Numbered from the stretch's first letter, positions 5,931 to 15,004 are shown. The stretch is DNA of 33,747 nt from Oscillospiraceae bacterium (GCA_017540645.1 JAFYAQ010000026.1:1-33747); one strand, 5' to 3'. The notes: generated by a model not told the origin, from the letters alone. Translations and numbers: made by a program.

Positions 5931-8747
5931 TCACCACTGCTCGGTGGGATAGTCGGACTTGCCGGTGATCTTGCGCTTGAGGATCTTCACCGCGCGCTGG
6001 GCGGCGTAGGGTCCCACCACCTTCATCATCTCCTCGGCGGTGTGCATGTCGCTGGCCGCCGGGAGGTCACGCTGGAGGTGGATGGCGTCAAACTGGCAGC
6101 GGGTGGTGCACATGCCGCAGCCGATGCACTGGTTCAGATCCACCCAAGTGGCGCCACACTTCAGGCAGCGGTTGGCCTCGATCTTCACCTGTTCCTCGGT
6201 GAGGGGCAGCCGCAGGTCATCAAAGGTCCGGGTGGCCTCGCCGGGACGCACGGACGGGATCTGGCGCTTGGCGGTATCGTAGCTGCCGGCGCTCACATCC
6301 TCCCGGTCCAGCTCAATGAAGGTCCGCAGGTCACGGCCGATGGTCATGCTCTGGCCCGGGTGGACAAAGCGGTTGATGGACTGGAAGGCGATCCGGCCCG
6401 CCGCCACCGCGTCGATGACGAACTTCTGACCGGTGTACACGTCGCCGCCCACGAAGATGTCCGGCTCGGCGGTCTGGAGCGTCACGGGATCGGCCTTCAC
6501 GGTGCCGTTCCGGTTCAGCTCCACCTTGGTGCCCTGGAGCATGGCGCCCCAGTCGGCCCGCTGGCCGATGCAGTAGAGGACCACGTCGCACTCCTGCTGG
6601 GCGGTGTGGGTATCGTCAAACTTGGGATCAAAGCGGCCCTCGGCGTTCTTCACGCTCAAGCACTCCCGGAATTTGATGCCGGCGCAGTCGCCGTCCCGGG
6701 TGATGACTTCCGTCTGGCCCCAGCCGGCGTGGATGCGGATGCCCTCTTCCTCGCACTCTTTCCGGTCGGCTTCGCCCATGGGCATCTCCTCATAGGACTC
6801 CAGGCAGTACAGGTCCACGCTCTCCGCGCCGCAGCGCAGAGCGGTGCGGGCCACATCCGCGCCGATGTTGCCGCCGCCGATGACCACGACCCGGCCCTTC
6901 AGGCTCCGGTTGGCGCGGAGGTTCACGTCCCGCATGAACTCGATGCCGCTCCGGACGCCCCGGGCGTCCTCGCCGGGGACTCCCAGCTTTCCGCCGTCCT
7001 GCAGGCCGATGGCCACATAGAAGGCCTTGTAGCCCTGGTCCCGGAGCTGCTGGATGGTCACGTCCTTGCCGACCTCCACGCCGCAGCGGATCTCGGCGCC
7101 CATGCGCCGGACGATCTCGATCTCACTTTCCAGGATATCCTTTTCCAGACGGAACTCGGGGATGCCGGCCATCATCATGCCGCCGGGGACCGGCTCCTTT
7201 TCAAACACGGTGACGGGATAGCCGTCCAGCCGCATGTAGTAGGCGGCGGAGAGACCCGCGGGACCGGCTCCGATCACGGCGATCTTACAGTCGTCCCACT
7301 GCTTGCCCTCCATGTTCTCGCATTTGAGGACAAAGCGGTCCAGATTCTTCCGCTCGTACTGGCAGAGGAATTTCTTGATCTCGTCGATGGAGACGGCCTC
7401 GTCCACCGTGCCCCGGGTGCAGCGATCCTCGCAGCGGCGGTTGCAGATGGCGCCGCAGACCGCGGGGAAGGGGTTATCCTGGCGGATCAGGGCCACAGCC
7501 TCCTCATAGCGTCCCTCGGCGGCCATGCGGATATAGCCCTGGACGGCAATGTGGGCCGGGCAGGCGGTCTTGCAGGGTGAGGTGCCGGTCTCGTAGCAGT
7601 TGAGCTTGTTGGTGTCCCGGTAGTTGTAGTTCCACATGTCCTCGCCCCAGGGGTGGTCGTCGGGCAGGATGTGCATGGGATAGCGGACCCGGGAGCCGTC
7701 CGCCTTGCACAGCTTCTGGCCAAGGCGGGCCGCCCCGGCGGGGCAGACCTCCACGCACTTGCCGCAGGCTACGCACTTTTCCGGGTCCACATGGGCCCGA
7801 TAGGCGCTCCGGGACATGTTGGGGGTGTTGAACAGCTGGGAGGTGCGCAGGCCGTAGCAGCTGCCGGGGGAGCAGTTGCAGATGCCCACGATCCGATTCG
7901 GGCCGTCCAGATTGGTGATCTGGTGGACGTAGCCCTTTTCCTCGCAGCGCATGATGATCTCCAGAGCCTCTTCCCGGCTGATGTAGTGGGCGTCCTTGCC
8001 GGTCTCCACCAGGAACTCGGCGATATCGCCCAGGCCGATGCAGGTATAGCCCTCGATGTCGCCCACGCCCTCGCCCCGGACCCGCTGGGCCTTCCGGCAG
8101 GCGCAGACCATGGCGCAGAACTTGTCGTACTTATTCAGCCAGTGGCTCAGATGCTCCACGCTGACGGACTGGGTCTGGGCCTCGATGGCCTTTTCCACCG
8201 GGATCACGTGCATGCCGATGCCCGCCCCTCCGGGGGGGATCAGCTTGGCGGCCAGCTCCAGGGGCTCCTGGGGGGCCAGGTTGAACATGGTGGCCACCTC
8301 GGGGTTGGTCTCGCACAGGGTCTTGTGCTCCACCATGTACTCGCCGGAGCCCACTACCCACTTGGGGATCCAGTACTGGATATGCTGGTCCGGGTTGTCC
8401 CGGTTCTGCTCCAGGATGCCGATCCACAGAAGGTGGTCGATGATCTTCTGGGCCTCCTCCTCGCTCATGCCATTGGCCTTCGCCAGCTCCGCCGTGGTCT
8501 TGCCGGTGCGGCGCTTCTGGAAGCTGAGCATGAACTTGACCTCTTCCTTGGTCAGCAGACGGTCCAGAATCCAGAAATCCATATGGTTTTCCTTCATGCC
8601 GCCGGGAAGCTTGCGGGGGATGTTGTCGGTGATCATCAGCGCCAGCTTCATGACCAGCTTTTTCTTCTCCGGGTCGTCGCAGCGGTGCTCCGTGACAGGG
8701 TAATCCCGTTCGTTCACATGGATCTTGGGGTTTACTTCTTTGACCAT
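5931..8747 (-). CDS. multidomain FeS/FAD/NAD(P) oxidoreductase, GltD-like (938 aa)
   Basis: A large cytosolic flavoprotein. An N-terminal helical, winged-helix-like part (about 30-170) is followed by a cysteine-rich region (CAMVCAC 211-217, C236, CNCSPGSC 290-297). Next come a 4Fe-4S ferredoxin motif (CVACGKCVEVCP, 325-336), a GltD-type FeS domain (cysteines near 384-443), an FAD-binding GAGPAG (493-498) and an NAD(P)-binding GGGNIGA (624-630). The C-terminal ferredoxin-like motif has C861/C864 and CIGCGMCTTRC (874-884). The GltD-like core normally moves electrons between NAD(P)H, FAD and FeS clusters. With no GltB partner nearby it probably works as a stand-alone ferredoxin/NAD(P) transfer enzyme; the partner is unknown. 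AGGGGAGTAGG precedes the ATG, and a good promoter lies 60-90 bases upstream. Confidence 0.88.
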   Translation of the reverse strand: MVKEVNPKIHVNERDYPVTEHRCDDPEKKKLVMKLALMITDNIPRKLPGGMKENHMDFWILDRLLTKEEVKFMLSFQKRRTGKTTAELAKANGMSEEEAQKIIDHLLWIGILEQNRDNPDQHIQYWIPKWVVGSGEYMVEHKTLCETNPEVATMFNLAPQEPLELAAKLIPPGGAGIGMHVIPVEKAIEAQTQSVSVEHLSHWLNKYDKFCAMVCACRKAQRVRGEGVGDIEGYTCIGLGDIAEFLVETGKDAHYISREEALEIIMRCEEKGYVHQITNLDGPNRIVGICNCSPGSCYGLRTSQLFNTPNMSRSAYRAHVDPEKCVACGKCVEVCPAGAARLGQKLCKADGSRVRYPMHILPDDHPWGEDMWNYNYRDTNKLNCYETGTSPCKTACPAHIAVQGYIRMAAEGRYEEAVALIRQDNPFPAVCGAICNRRCEDRCTRGTVDEAVSIDEIKKFLCQYERKNLDRFVLKCENMEGKQWDDCKIAVIGAGPAGLSAAYYMRLDGYPVTVFEKEPVPGGMMMAGIPEFRLEKDILESEIEIVRRMGAEIRCGVEVGKDVTIQQLRDQGYKAFYVAIGLQDGGKLGVPGEDARGVRSGIEFMRDVNLRANRSLKGRVVVIGGGNIGADVARTALRCGAESVDLYCLESYEEMPMGEADRKECEEEGIRIHAGWGQTEVITRDGDCAGIKFRECLSVKNAEGRFDPKFDDTHTAQQECDVVLYCIGQRADWGAMLQGTKVELNRNGTVKADPVTLQTAEPDIFVGGDVYTGQKFVIDAVAAGRIAFQSINRFVHPGQSMTIGRDLRTFIELDREDVSAGSYDTAKRQIPSVRPGEATRTFDDLRLPLTEEQVKIEANRCLKCGATWVDLNQCIGCGMCTTRCQFDAIHLQRDLPAASDMHTAEEMMKVVGPYAAQRAVKILKRKITGKSDYPTEQW

Positions 8748-8806
8748 GGTCCTACTCCCCTTTTATATGAAATCTTGTTTTTTTCGGGTCTTTTTCCGAC
8801 ATAGAC

Positions 8807-8835
8807 AGCATAGCATATTTTCCGCCCGATGCCAA
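8807..8835 (-). promoter_or_regulatory. promoter of the 938-aa oxidoreductase gene
   Basis: On the minus strand TTGGCA (8835-8830) and TATGCT (8812-8807) are 17 bases apart, leaving a leader of roughly 50 bases before the start at 8747. Confidence 0.65.
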
Positions 8836-8872
8836 GGGAAAAATGCTCCGTGAGGGGCCGGGAAAGGCGGTG

Positions 8873-10651
8873 TCAGAATCCCTGCATCTCGTCCAGCACG
8901 GCGAAAAGAGCGTGTTCCCCCTCGTCGGTCATGGCCGTCCCGTCCCCGAAGCCCATGAGCCGCTCGGAGCGTGTATTCTGCTCCCAGAAGGGCAGGTCCT
9001 CTCCGTTTGGGTCCCCGGTGCGGACAAAGCCGAGCCAATAACCGCTCATCTGCCCGCTCAGCTCCCGATCCCGCTCATCGTAGAGCCGGGAGCGCTCCGG
9101 CAGGTTCCCAAAGAAGTAGACCATCTCCCCGCTGTGCCAGGGGCCCAGGCGGCCGTTGCTTTTGGAAAAGCGGTACTCCCAGACCGGGATGCCGTTTTCC
9201 GCGGCCAGCCGGTTCAGGCAGTGGTGGGGATAGTCGAAGAACACCGCGCCGTAGATCTCCGCCCAGTACGCCCGGGCCTCGTTGTCGTCCGCGGCGGGAT
9301 ACAGCTCGAGGACCCGGTCGGCATAGTCGCCGAAATAGTCCCGGACCCGCTGCTCGTAGTTTTTCATATTGGCCTGGGAAAAGAGCAGGAAGGGGGCGCT
9401 CTCGGCGCTGTTGTAGCCGTGGAGGATGGCCTCCTCGTTGTGGACGCCCCGGCGGTAGGACTCATAGGGCGTTTCCGTGAGCGCGTAGCCGTCCACACAG
9501 ATGTGGTGCTGGGTCTCCGCCTCGGCCACCAGCTTCTCCGCCGGGAGGGCGCGCAGCTCCCGGATACTCGTCACGCCCAGGCGCTCCTTCATCTCCCGGC
9601 CGCTCTCCAGGGCCTCCTCCAGGCTGCGGAAGGAGTGGGGCGGCTCTTTGGAGGCCAGGGTGGAGCTTTCCAGGATCACCCGCCGGAAAAGGCCCTTCGC
9701 CAGCGGGGAGGTGCACAGGGCGCTGACCGACGCCGCCCCCGCCGACTCCCCCGCCAGGGTCACGTTATCGGGGTCGCCGCCGAAGGCGAGGATGTTCTCC
9801 CGCACCCACCGGAGGGCCGCGATCTGGTCCAGAAGGCCGTAGTTGCCCGTGGTGTGGGTATCGCTCTCCTCCGCCAGCTCCTCATCGGCAAAATAGCCGA
9901 ACACGCCCAGGCGGTAGCCGAAGTTGACCACGATCACGCCCTCCCGGGCCAGACTCTCGCCGCTGTAATCGGCGTACCAGGTCTGCCCGGTCTGTAGAGA
10001 GCCGCCGTGGATGAACATCAGCACCGGCCGCAGTTCCCCGGAGGTCCGGGCGGGTCTCCATAGGTTTACATAAAGTGCGTCCTCCCGGTTGGGGGCGATA
10101 TAGTTGTCGTCCGCTCGGATCGCATAGTCGTGATAGCCGATGATCTGGGCCAGGGAGTCATAGATGGGCAAATGGGTCGGCTGCATGCTCATGGCGCGGA
10201 AGTTGTCGCAGATCAGGGTGCCCGACCAGGATTGTTCCAGGGGCGGCTTCCAGCGCAGCTCGCCCACCGGGGGCTGGGCATAGGGAATGCCCGCGAATAT
10301 CTCCACCTCCCCGTCGGCGCTGCAGACGCCCCGGACCCGGCCGCGGCGGGTGGCGACCGTCTCCGACGGGGCCGGGTCCTTTTCCCGCACCGCCGGGACG
10401 GGTCGGGTCCGGGGCCAGGTGAGCAGAAGCACCGCCGCAAAGACCGCGATCCAGACCAGCCAGCCCAGGACCCGGAGGCCGGGAGCATGGACCGCCCAGT
10501 GGAAACGGGCAAAGGCGCCGGCGGCCCCCAGACAGAGGATAAAGCCCGTCAGGCTGTTTTTATTCAGTTCCAGCGCCGCCAGCATCAGCAGCAGCGCCAG
10601 GGCAAAGGCGATCCAGAACCCCGCCATATTCTCATCATCCTCCAAGTCCAT
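8873..10651 (-). CDS. membrane-anchored type-B carboxylesterase (592 aa)
   Basis: An alpha/beta-hydrolase of the type-B carboxylesterase family. Three N-terminal hydrophobic segments (roughly 11-26, 36-50 and 62-78 from this start) precede the catalytic domain. That domain contains the conserved FAGIPYAQPPVGELR, the oxyanion-hole stretch LMFIHGGS, and the nucleophile elbow GESAGA with Ser303. The acid is carried by a downstream Glu or Asp, and the base is probably the His of PWHSGEM. It should hydrolyse carboxylic esters at the membrane, though on which side is unclear. ATG 10651 (MDLEDD) is preferred to the in-frame ATG at 10687 because GGGAGGG lies just upstream and 10687 falls inside a perfect hairpin. 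Microbial members often act on aryl or acyl esters such as p-nitrobenzyl esters; the natural substrate is unknown. Confidence 0.9.
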   Translation of the reverse strand: MDLEDDENMAGFWIAFALALLLMLAALELNKNSLTGFILCLGAAGAFARFHWAVHAPGLRVLGWLVWIAVFAAVLLLTWPRTRPVPAVREKDPAPSETVATRRGRVRGVCSADGEVEIFAGIPYAQPPVGELRWKPPLEQSWSGTLICDNFRAMSMQPTHLPIYDSLAQIIGYHDYAIRADDNYIAPNREDALYVNLWRPARTSGELRPVLMFIHGGSLQTGQTWYADYSGESLAREGVIVVNFGYRLGVFGYFADEELAEESDTHTTGNYGLLDQIAALRWVRENILAFGGDPDNVTLAGESAGAASVSALCTSPLAKGLFRRVILESSTLASKEPPHSFRSLEEALESGREMKERLGVTSIRELRALPAEKLVAEAETQHHICVDGYALTETPYESYRRGVHNEEAILHGYNSAESAPFLLFSQANMKNYEQRVRDYFGDYADRVLELYPAADDNEARAYWAEIYGAVFFDYPHHCLNRLAAENGIPVWEYRFSKSNGRLGPWHSGEMVYFFGNLPERSRLYDERDRELSGQMSGYWLGFVRTGDPNGEDLPFWEQNTRSERLMGFGDGTAMTDEGEHALFAVLDEMQGF

Positions 10652-10675
10652 GGCGATCCCTCCCGCAAAAGCAGC

Positions 10676-10697
10676 GGGCGGGGACAAGTCCCCGCCC
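10676..10697 (-). terminator. GC hairpin after the fructokinase gene
   Basis: GGGCGGGGAC (10676-10685) and GTCCCCGCCC (10688-10697) form a perfect 10-bp stem. On the minus strand it is followed by GCTGCTTTT, a weak T-run. It lies 32 bases after the fructokinase stop. Confidence 0.55.
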
Positions 10698-10728
10698 CTG
10701 TGATCTTATGATCTGCCGTGTTTTCCCC

Positions 10729-11697
10729 TTAAAACTCCCGCGCCAGGCACTCTACCTCCCCGCGCTCCGGCATGGAGCGGATGGCGCCCTTGCGGGTGGT
10801 GACGATATAGGCGGCGGTGTTGGCAAAGTGGAGCATGGCGCGGAGATCTTCCTCCGTCAGCCCCTCCAGGCCGTGGTCCAGAACGAAATTCAGCACACTG
10901 GCGCAGAAGGTGTCTCCGGCGCCGGTGGTCTCGATGACGCCGCCCTTGTGGCAGGCGTCCACAAAAACATGGGTCTGCCCGTAGAAGCTGTAGCTGCCGC
11001 TCCCGCCGGCCGTGACGTCCAGCAGCCGGATGTTGGGATACTCCTTCTGGAGCTTGCGGGCGCCCGCGACAAAGTCGCTCTCCCCGGTCATCAGCAGCAG
11101 CTCGTTGTCGGCGATCTTCAGGATGTCGCAGCGCGCAAGACCCCAGCGGATCTGCTCCTTTCCCGCCTCTTCGCTGTCCCAGAGAGGGGCGCGCCAGTTG
11201 GGGTCAAAGGAGATCAGGGCGCCGCCCTCCTTTGCCAGCTCCAGGGCGCGCACCGTGGCGCTGCGGCAGGGCTCGCCGGTCAGGGAGAGGGTGCCGAAGT
11301 GGAAGATCCGGCAGGACCGAAGAATGTCCTCCGGCAGCTCGTCGGCCGAGAGACGCACATCCGCGCCGGGCTTGCGGTAAAAGCTGAAATCCCGATCCCC
11401 GTTGGGGAATGTGTGCACCACGGCCAGGGTGGTGGGGATCTCCTGATCCCGCCGGAGGCCGGTGATATCCGTGCCGGTCTCGGCCACCGTGCGGGCCAGC
11501 ATATCGCCGAAGGCGTCCGCGCCCACCTTGCCGATGAAGGCGCAGCGGCGGTCCAGCTTGCGGAGCATGGCCAGCACATTGGCCGGCGCGCCGCCCGGAT
11601 TCGCCTCAAAAAGGGTGTTCCCCTGCTCGCTGATCCCGCTCTGGGTAAAATCCACCAGCAGCTCGCCCAGAGCTGCCACATCATAGTTTTTCGTCAC
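10729..11697 (-). CDS. PfkB-family fructokinase (322 aa)
   Basis: A ribokinase-fold sugar kinase. It has the N-terminal ALGELLVDF strand, the PfkB signature region GGAPANVLAMLRKL (35-48), FIGKVGADAFGDML, and the C-terminal ATP/anion-hole motif TTGAGDTFCAS with catalytic Asp262. The length is typical. It phosphorylates fructose, most likely to fructose-6-phosphate. The amylosucrase-family gene two genes upstream suggests that the fructose comes from sucrose. The start is GTG (11697) with GGAG nine bases upstream; no competing ATG lies nearby. It has its own promoter (11757-11785), so it can be expressed apart from the two genes before it, and a terminator-like hairpin follows. Confidence 0.92.
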   Translation of the reverse strand: MTKNYDVAALGELLVDFTQSGISEQGNTLFEANPGGAPANVLAMLRKLDRRCAFIGKVGADAFGDMLARTVAETGTDITGLRRDQEIPTTLAVVHTFPNGDRDFSFYRKPGADVRLSADELPEDILRSCRIFHFGTLSLTGEPCRSATVRALELAKEGGALISFDPNWRAPLWDSEEAGKEQIRWGLARCDILKIADNELLLMTGESDFVAGARKLQKEYPNIRLLDVTAGGSGSYSFYGQTHVFVDACHKGGVIETTGAGDTFCASVLNFVLDHGLEGLTEEDLRAMLHFANTAAYIVTTRKGAIRSMPERGEVECLAREF

Positions 11698-11756
11698 GGC
11701 CTTGATCTCCTTTTTCGGGCGGCAAAGCGCCCGGAGTCTTTTTCCTTTGTTTTTCC

Positions 11757-11785
11757 ATTATAGCGGAAGCGCTGGATAATGTAAA
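11757..11785 (-). promoter_or_regulatory. promoter of the fructokinase gene
   Basis: On the minus strand TTTACA (11785-11780) and a perfect TATAAT (11762-11757) are 17 bases apart. A CGGGCG/CGCCCG hairpin (11716-11733) lies in the leader just before the ribosome binding site and might modulate initiation. Confidence 0.75.
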
Positions 11786-11809
11786 CGGGTTTCTTGTTCC
11801 TTCCGGCGT

Positions 11810-12637
11810 TTATTTGCTCAGCTCCAGCATTGCGAAGGCGGCGGCAAGGCCGTCCTCCTCCACCGGCGGGGCCACCATGCGGCTGATGCTCTTCAGCCGC
11901 GGGCTGCCGTTGCCCATGCAGACGCTGAAGCCCACGGTCTGGATCATCTCCGTGTCGTTCACGCTGTCCCCGAAGCCGATGGTGTCGGCAAGATCCGCTC
12001 CCAGGGCCTCCGCGATGCGCCGTACGCCGCTGCCCTTGTCGAACTTCCGGTTCACCAGCTCCCCGTTCACACAGCCGTGGCTGTCCTCGTCCTGGATCGC
12101 GAAGTTGAACTCCCCCTCCAGGGCCCGGCGGGCGGGCTCCAGCTGCTCCATGGATCGGCACATGACCACGATCTTGTAGACGGGCCGGCCGTCGTACTCG
12201 CTCATGGGGCGGATGTTCAGCTCCTCGGCCAGAGCCCGGCGCCAGCGCTCCATTTCGCTGTTGCCGCCCCCGACGGCGGACAGGAAATCGTCCATATACT
12301 CGTCGCCGTAGGTGCCGTCCAGGGCCTCCAGGGTGCGGAGAACGCCGCCGCGCTTTAAAAGCTCCATGGCGGTGTCCCGCTGCCGCTCGGTCATGGGGCA
12401 GTCGTACAGCACCCGGTCGCCCAGCATCACATAGCCGCCGTCGGAGGCCACCACCCCGTCAAAACCGTAGCGGAGCAGCGGGGAGAGCATGTCCAGATTC
12501 CGGCCCGTGCAGAGGATCATCTTATGCCCCCTTGCCCGGGCGGCCCGGATGGCCCGGACGGCGCTCTCCGGCGGCGTGCTGCCGCCGGGGAGCGTCAGGG
12601 TACCGTCGATATCCAGGAATACGATCTTCGATCTCAA
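11810..12637 (-). CDS. Cof-type HAD-superfamily phosphatase (275 aa)
   Basis: A HAD hydrolase of the Cof/SupH type. Motif I is FLDIDGT with nucleophile Asp9 and acid Asp11. Motif II is the Thr of ILCTGRN, the lysine motif is in FDKGSG, and motif III/IV is GFGDSVND. The cap domain sits between, as in the C2B caps of sugar-phosphate phosphatases. It probably dephosphorylates a small phosphate ester. The start is TTG at 12637, sharing TTGA with the stop of the amylosucrase-family gene, so translation is coupled and a role in the same sugar pathway is likely. Candidate substrates are glucose- or fructose-phosphates; this is not determined by sequence. Confidence 0.88.
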   Translation of the reverse strand: MRSKIVFLDIDGTLTLPGGSTPPESAVRAIRAARARGHKMILCTGRNLDMLSPLLRYGFDGVVASDGGYVMLGDRVLYDCPMTERQRDTAMELLKRGGVLRTLEALDGTYGDEYMDDFLSAVGGGNSEMERWRRALAEELNIRPMSEYDGRPVYKIVVMCRSMEQLEPARRALEGEFNFAIQDEDSHGCVNGELVNRKFDKGSGVRRIAEALGADLADTIGFGDSVNDTEMIQTVGFSVCMGNGSPRLKSISRMVAPPVEEDGLAAAFAMLELSK

Positions 12638-14511
12638 GCCCGGGTCTCCTCCGCCGGCTTGTCAAAATCGCACAGCAGCCACATAAAGCCGCCGGAGGGC
12701 AGCTCCAGAGCGCCCACATCCTTTTTCTCCCCGGTCAGGAGGTCGGTGAAATCGCCCTCCTCCCAGCCCAGGTAGATATAGCGCTCGCTCTCGGAGAAGT
12801 TGAACAGAGCCAGCAGCTTCTCCCCCTGGTAATAGCGGCCGATGGCCAGCACGCCGTCGTCTCCGGTGTAGGGCAGCCAGGCGTCCGCCGCCTGGTCGAA
12901 CACCCGGTGGGAGGCCCGGAGCGTTTCCAGGATGCGCAGGGTGTCAAAGATGCGCTGTTCCACGCTGCCGGGGGTCTTGCGCTCCCTGGCGGCGTCCCAG
13001 TTCATGTTGCCCCGGTGGAGATAGCGGCTGTCGGCGGCCTTCAGGGGATCGTTGTGATAGGAGTAGTCGTTCTCCTGGGCGATCTCGTCCCCGGAGTAGA
13101 GGACGGGCACGCCGGAGAAGGTCAGCAGCAGGGCGTGGAGCATCAGATCCTGCCGCACGGCCCAGTCCAGCTTGACCTCATCGCGCTCGTAGCGGGCGGC
13201 CTCGATGCCGCACAGGGAGGCGGTGGTCCCGCACAGACGGGCGTCCCCCAGCCGGGGATCGTCGTTGTAGAGCTCGCCCCGGGCTGGGCTGCCGGGCCAT
13301 TTGCCGGTGAGGTAATCGTTCAAAAAGTGCTTGTGGGGCACCTGGTCCTGGCCGAAGAACGACAGGAAAGCATAGTCCAGGCCCCAGCCGATGTCGTCAT
13401 GGCAGCGCAGGTAGTTCAGGAAGCCGTACTCCCGGGGCAGGGCGAAGACCTGCTCCAGCTGGTGGCGCAGCAGCCGTACGTCCTTGGTAGCCACGGTGTT
13501 CCAGATGCTGGCCATGGTGGTCACATTGTAGAGCAGATGGCATTCCGGCCGCTCCACACTGCCGAAGTAGGGCACCACTTTGCTGGGCTCCATGACCACC
13601 TCTCCCAGCAGCAGGGTGCCGGGGCAGACGATCTCGCAGGCCAGGCGCATCAGGCGAACCAGGGTGTGGACCTGGGGCAGGTTGCGGCAGTTGGTGCCCA
13701 GCTGCTTCCAGATGTAGGGCACCGCGTCCAGGCGGATCACATCCACGCCCTGGTTGGTGAGGAAGAGCATGTTCTCCGTCATGTCGTTGAACACGGTGGG
13801 GTTGGCGTAGTTCAGATCCCACTGATAGGGGTAGAAAGTGGTCATGACTACCTTCTGGGCCTCGTCGCACCAGGAGAAGCTGCCCGGGGCGGTGGTGGGA
13901 AACACCTGGGGCACGGTCCGCTCGAACTGGTTGGGGATGTCCCAGTTGTCATAGAAGAAGTAGCGCTCCTGGGCCTCCCGGTCCCCGGCTCTGGCCTTGC
14001 GGGCCCACTCGTGGTCCTCGCTGGTGTGGTTCATCACGAAGTCCAGGCAGATGGCGATGTCATACTTATGGCAGTCCTTGGACAGCTCCGCCAGATCCTC
14101 CATGGTGCCCAGCTCCGGCTCCACCTGCCGGAAGTCCGACACGGCGTAGCCGCCGTCGCTCCGGCCCGGGGGGCTCTGGAGCAGGGGCATCAGGTGCAAA
14201 TAGCGGACGCCGCACTCCCGGATATAGTCCAGCTTTTCCCGCACGCCCTGCAGATTGCCGGCGAAGGCGTTGACGTACATCTGCATGCCCAGCATATCCC
14301 GGCCCGTGTACCAGCCGGGGTCGGCCAGGCGCTTGCGGTCCTGTTCCTTCAGTGTCTCTCTCCGGTCCTGGTAGCTCCGGTACAGCATGTCGGTGAAATA
14401 CTCAAAGGCGTGGTCGTCCCAGGGATAGAGGGAGAAAAAGAGCTCCCGCAGCTCGCTCTCCCGAGATGCATAGCGCTCGGAAAATTCCGTCACCCAGTTT
14501 TCTCTGTCCAT
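12634..14511 (-). CDS. amylosucrase-family glycoside hydrolase (GH13, 625 aa)
   Basis: A full-length GH13 enzyme whose closest known relatives are amylosucrases and sucrose hydrolases. A helical N-terminal domain is followed by the barrel: DFVMNHTSEDHEWA (conserved region I), the PYQWDLNYANP segment typical of amylosucrase, nucleophile Asp262 in GVDVIRLDAVPYIWKQLGT, acid Glu304 in LLLGEVVM, and transition-state Asp372 in RCHDDIGW. It has no signal peptide, so it acts on imported sucrose, either transferring glucose to alpha-glucan or hydrolysing it and releasing fructose. That fits the fructokinase two genes downstream. ATG 14511 is chosen over 14517 because GGGGAG sits eight bases before it. 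Distinguishing glucan synthesis from simple sucrose hydrolysis needs assay. Confidence 0.9.
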   Translation of the reverse strand: MDRENWVTEFSERYASRESELRELFFSLYPWDDHAFEYFTDMLYRSYQDRRETLKEQDRKRLADPGWYTGRDMLGMQMYVNAFAGNLQGVREKLDYIRECGVRYLHLMPLLQSPPGRSDGGYAVSDFRQVEPELGTMEDLAELSKDCHKYDIAICLDFVMNHTSEDHEWARKARAGDREAQERYFFYDNWDIPNQFERTVPQVFPTTAPGSFSWCDEAQKVVMTTFYPYQWDLNYANPTVFNDMTENMLFLTNQGVDVIRLDAVPYIWKQLGTNCRNLPQVHTLVRLMRLACEIVCPGTLLLGEVVMEPSKVVPYFGSVERPECHLLYNVTTMASIWNTVATKDVRLLRHQLEQVFALPREYGFLNYLRCHDDIGWGLDYAFLSFFGQDQVPHKHFLNDYLTGKWPGSPARGELYNDDPRLGDARLCGTTASLCGIEAARYERDEVKLDWAVRQDLMLHALLLTFSGVPVLYSGDEIAQENDYSYHNDPLKAADSRYLHRGNMNWDAARERKTPGSVEQRIFDTLRILETLRASHRVFDQAADAWLPYTGDDGVLAIGRYYQGEKLLALFNFSESERYIYLGWEEGDFTDLLTGEKKDVGALELPSGGFMWLLCDFDKPAEETRA

Positions 14512-14578
14512 GATCATGACTCCCCTGTTCTTTTTAATTTATCTTATTTATCGCCCCGGCATCCCGCCGGCGGCAGGC

Positions 14579-15004
14579 TTACGATTGTTGACGCAGGTAT
14601 TCCCCGGCGGCGCGCAGGACCTCCCGGTCGGAGGCGAAGGTCAAGGCCCTCAGCGCCTCTTCCAAGGGCAGGAACTCGGCCTTGCGCAGCTCCTCCGGCT
14701 GGGGGATGATGTCCCCCGCCTCGGCCTCGGCGGTGAAGAACACCACGTCCTTCTCCACCCCGGGCCGGGGAGAGTAGCGGATGGTCCGGCGAAAAGCGGT
14801 GTCCACCCGGGCACGAAGACCGGTCTCCTCAAAGATCTCCCGGCGGGCGGTCTCCTCTTCCGTCTCCCCGGGCTCAACATGCCCTTTGGGAAGAGAGACA
14901 TGCCCCTGGATCATGGTCTCGATGAGGAACAGCCGTTCTCCCTTTTCCCGGCGATACACCACGGCGCCGCAGCTCTTCTCTTTCTTCACGCTCTCGTACC
15001 CCAC
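14579..15004 (-). CDS. Nudix hydrolase (141 aa)
   Basis: A small cytosolic Nudix-fold pyrophosphohydrolase. A complete Nudix box lies at residues 41-63 (GHVEPGETEEETARREIFEETGL), preceded by the SCGAVVYRR strand. The family cleaves nucleoside diphosphates linked to another moiety, such as Ap4A, nucleotide sugars or oxidised dNTPs; here FLIETMIQGHVSLPKGHVE resembles the diadenosine polyphosphate type, but the call is only to family. The start is GTG at 15004; there is no in-frame ATG upstream before a stop. TTAAAG-17-TATGAT lies so close to it that the leader would be very short. It is the last gene before the amylosucrase module. Confidence 0.88.
   Translation of the reverse strand: MGYESVKKEKSCGAVVYRREKGERLFLIETMIQGHVSLPKGHVEPGETEEETARREIFEETGLRARVDTAFRRTIRYSPRPGVEKDVVFFTAEAEAGDIIPQPEELRKAEFLPLEEALRALTFASDREVLRAAGEYLRQQS

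Noticed and set aside
4196..5968. A 590-codon plus-strand frame starting inside tRNA-Thr
   Set aside because: It begins within the tRNA and terminator and runs antisense to the MATE gene.
5760..8804. Long plus-strand frames (606 and 383 codons) opposite the oxidoreductase gene
   Set aside because: His/Gly/Ala-rich shadows without start signals.
11757..11790. A catabolite-repression (cre) site at the fructokinase promoter
   Set aside because: TGTAAACG matches the left half, but the right half does not fit the consensus.
12532..14709. A 725-codon plus-strand frame opposite the amylosucrase-family gene
   Set aside because: Low-complexity shadow. The minus strand carries all GH13 catalytic motifs and a proper ribosome binding site.
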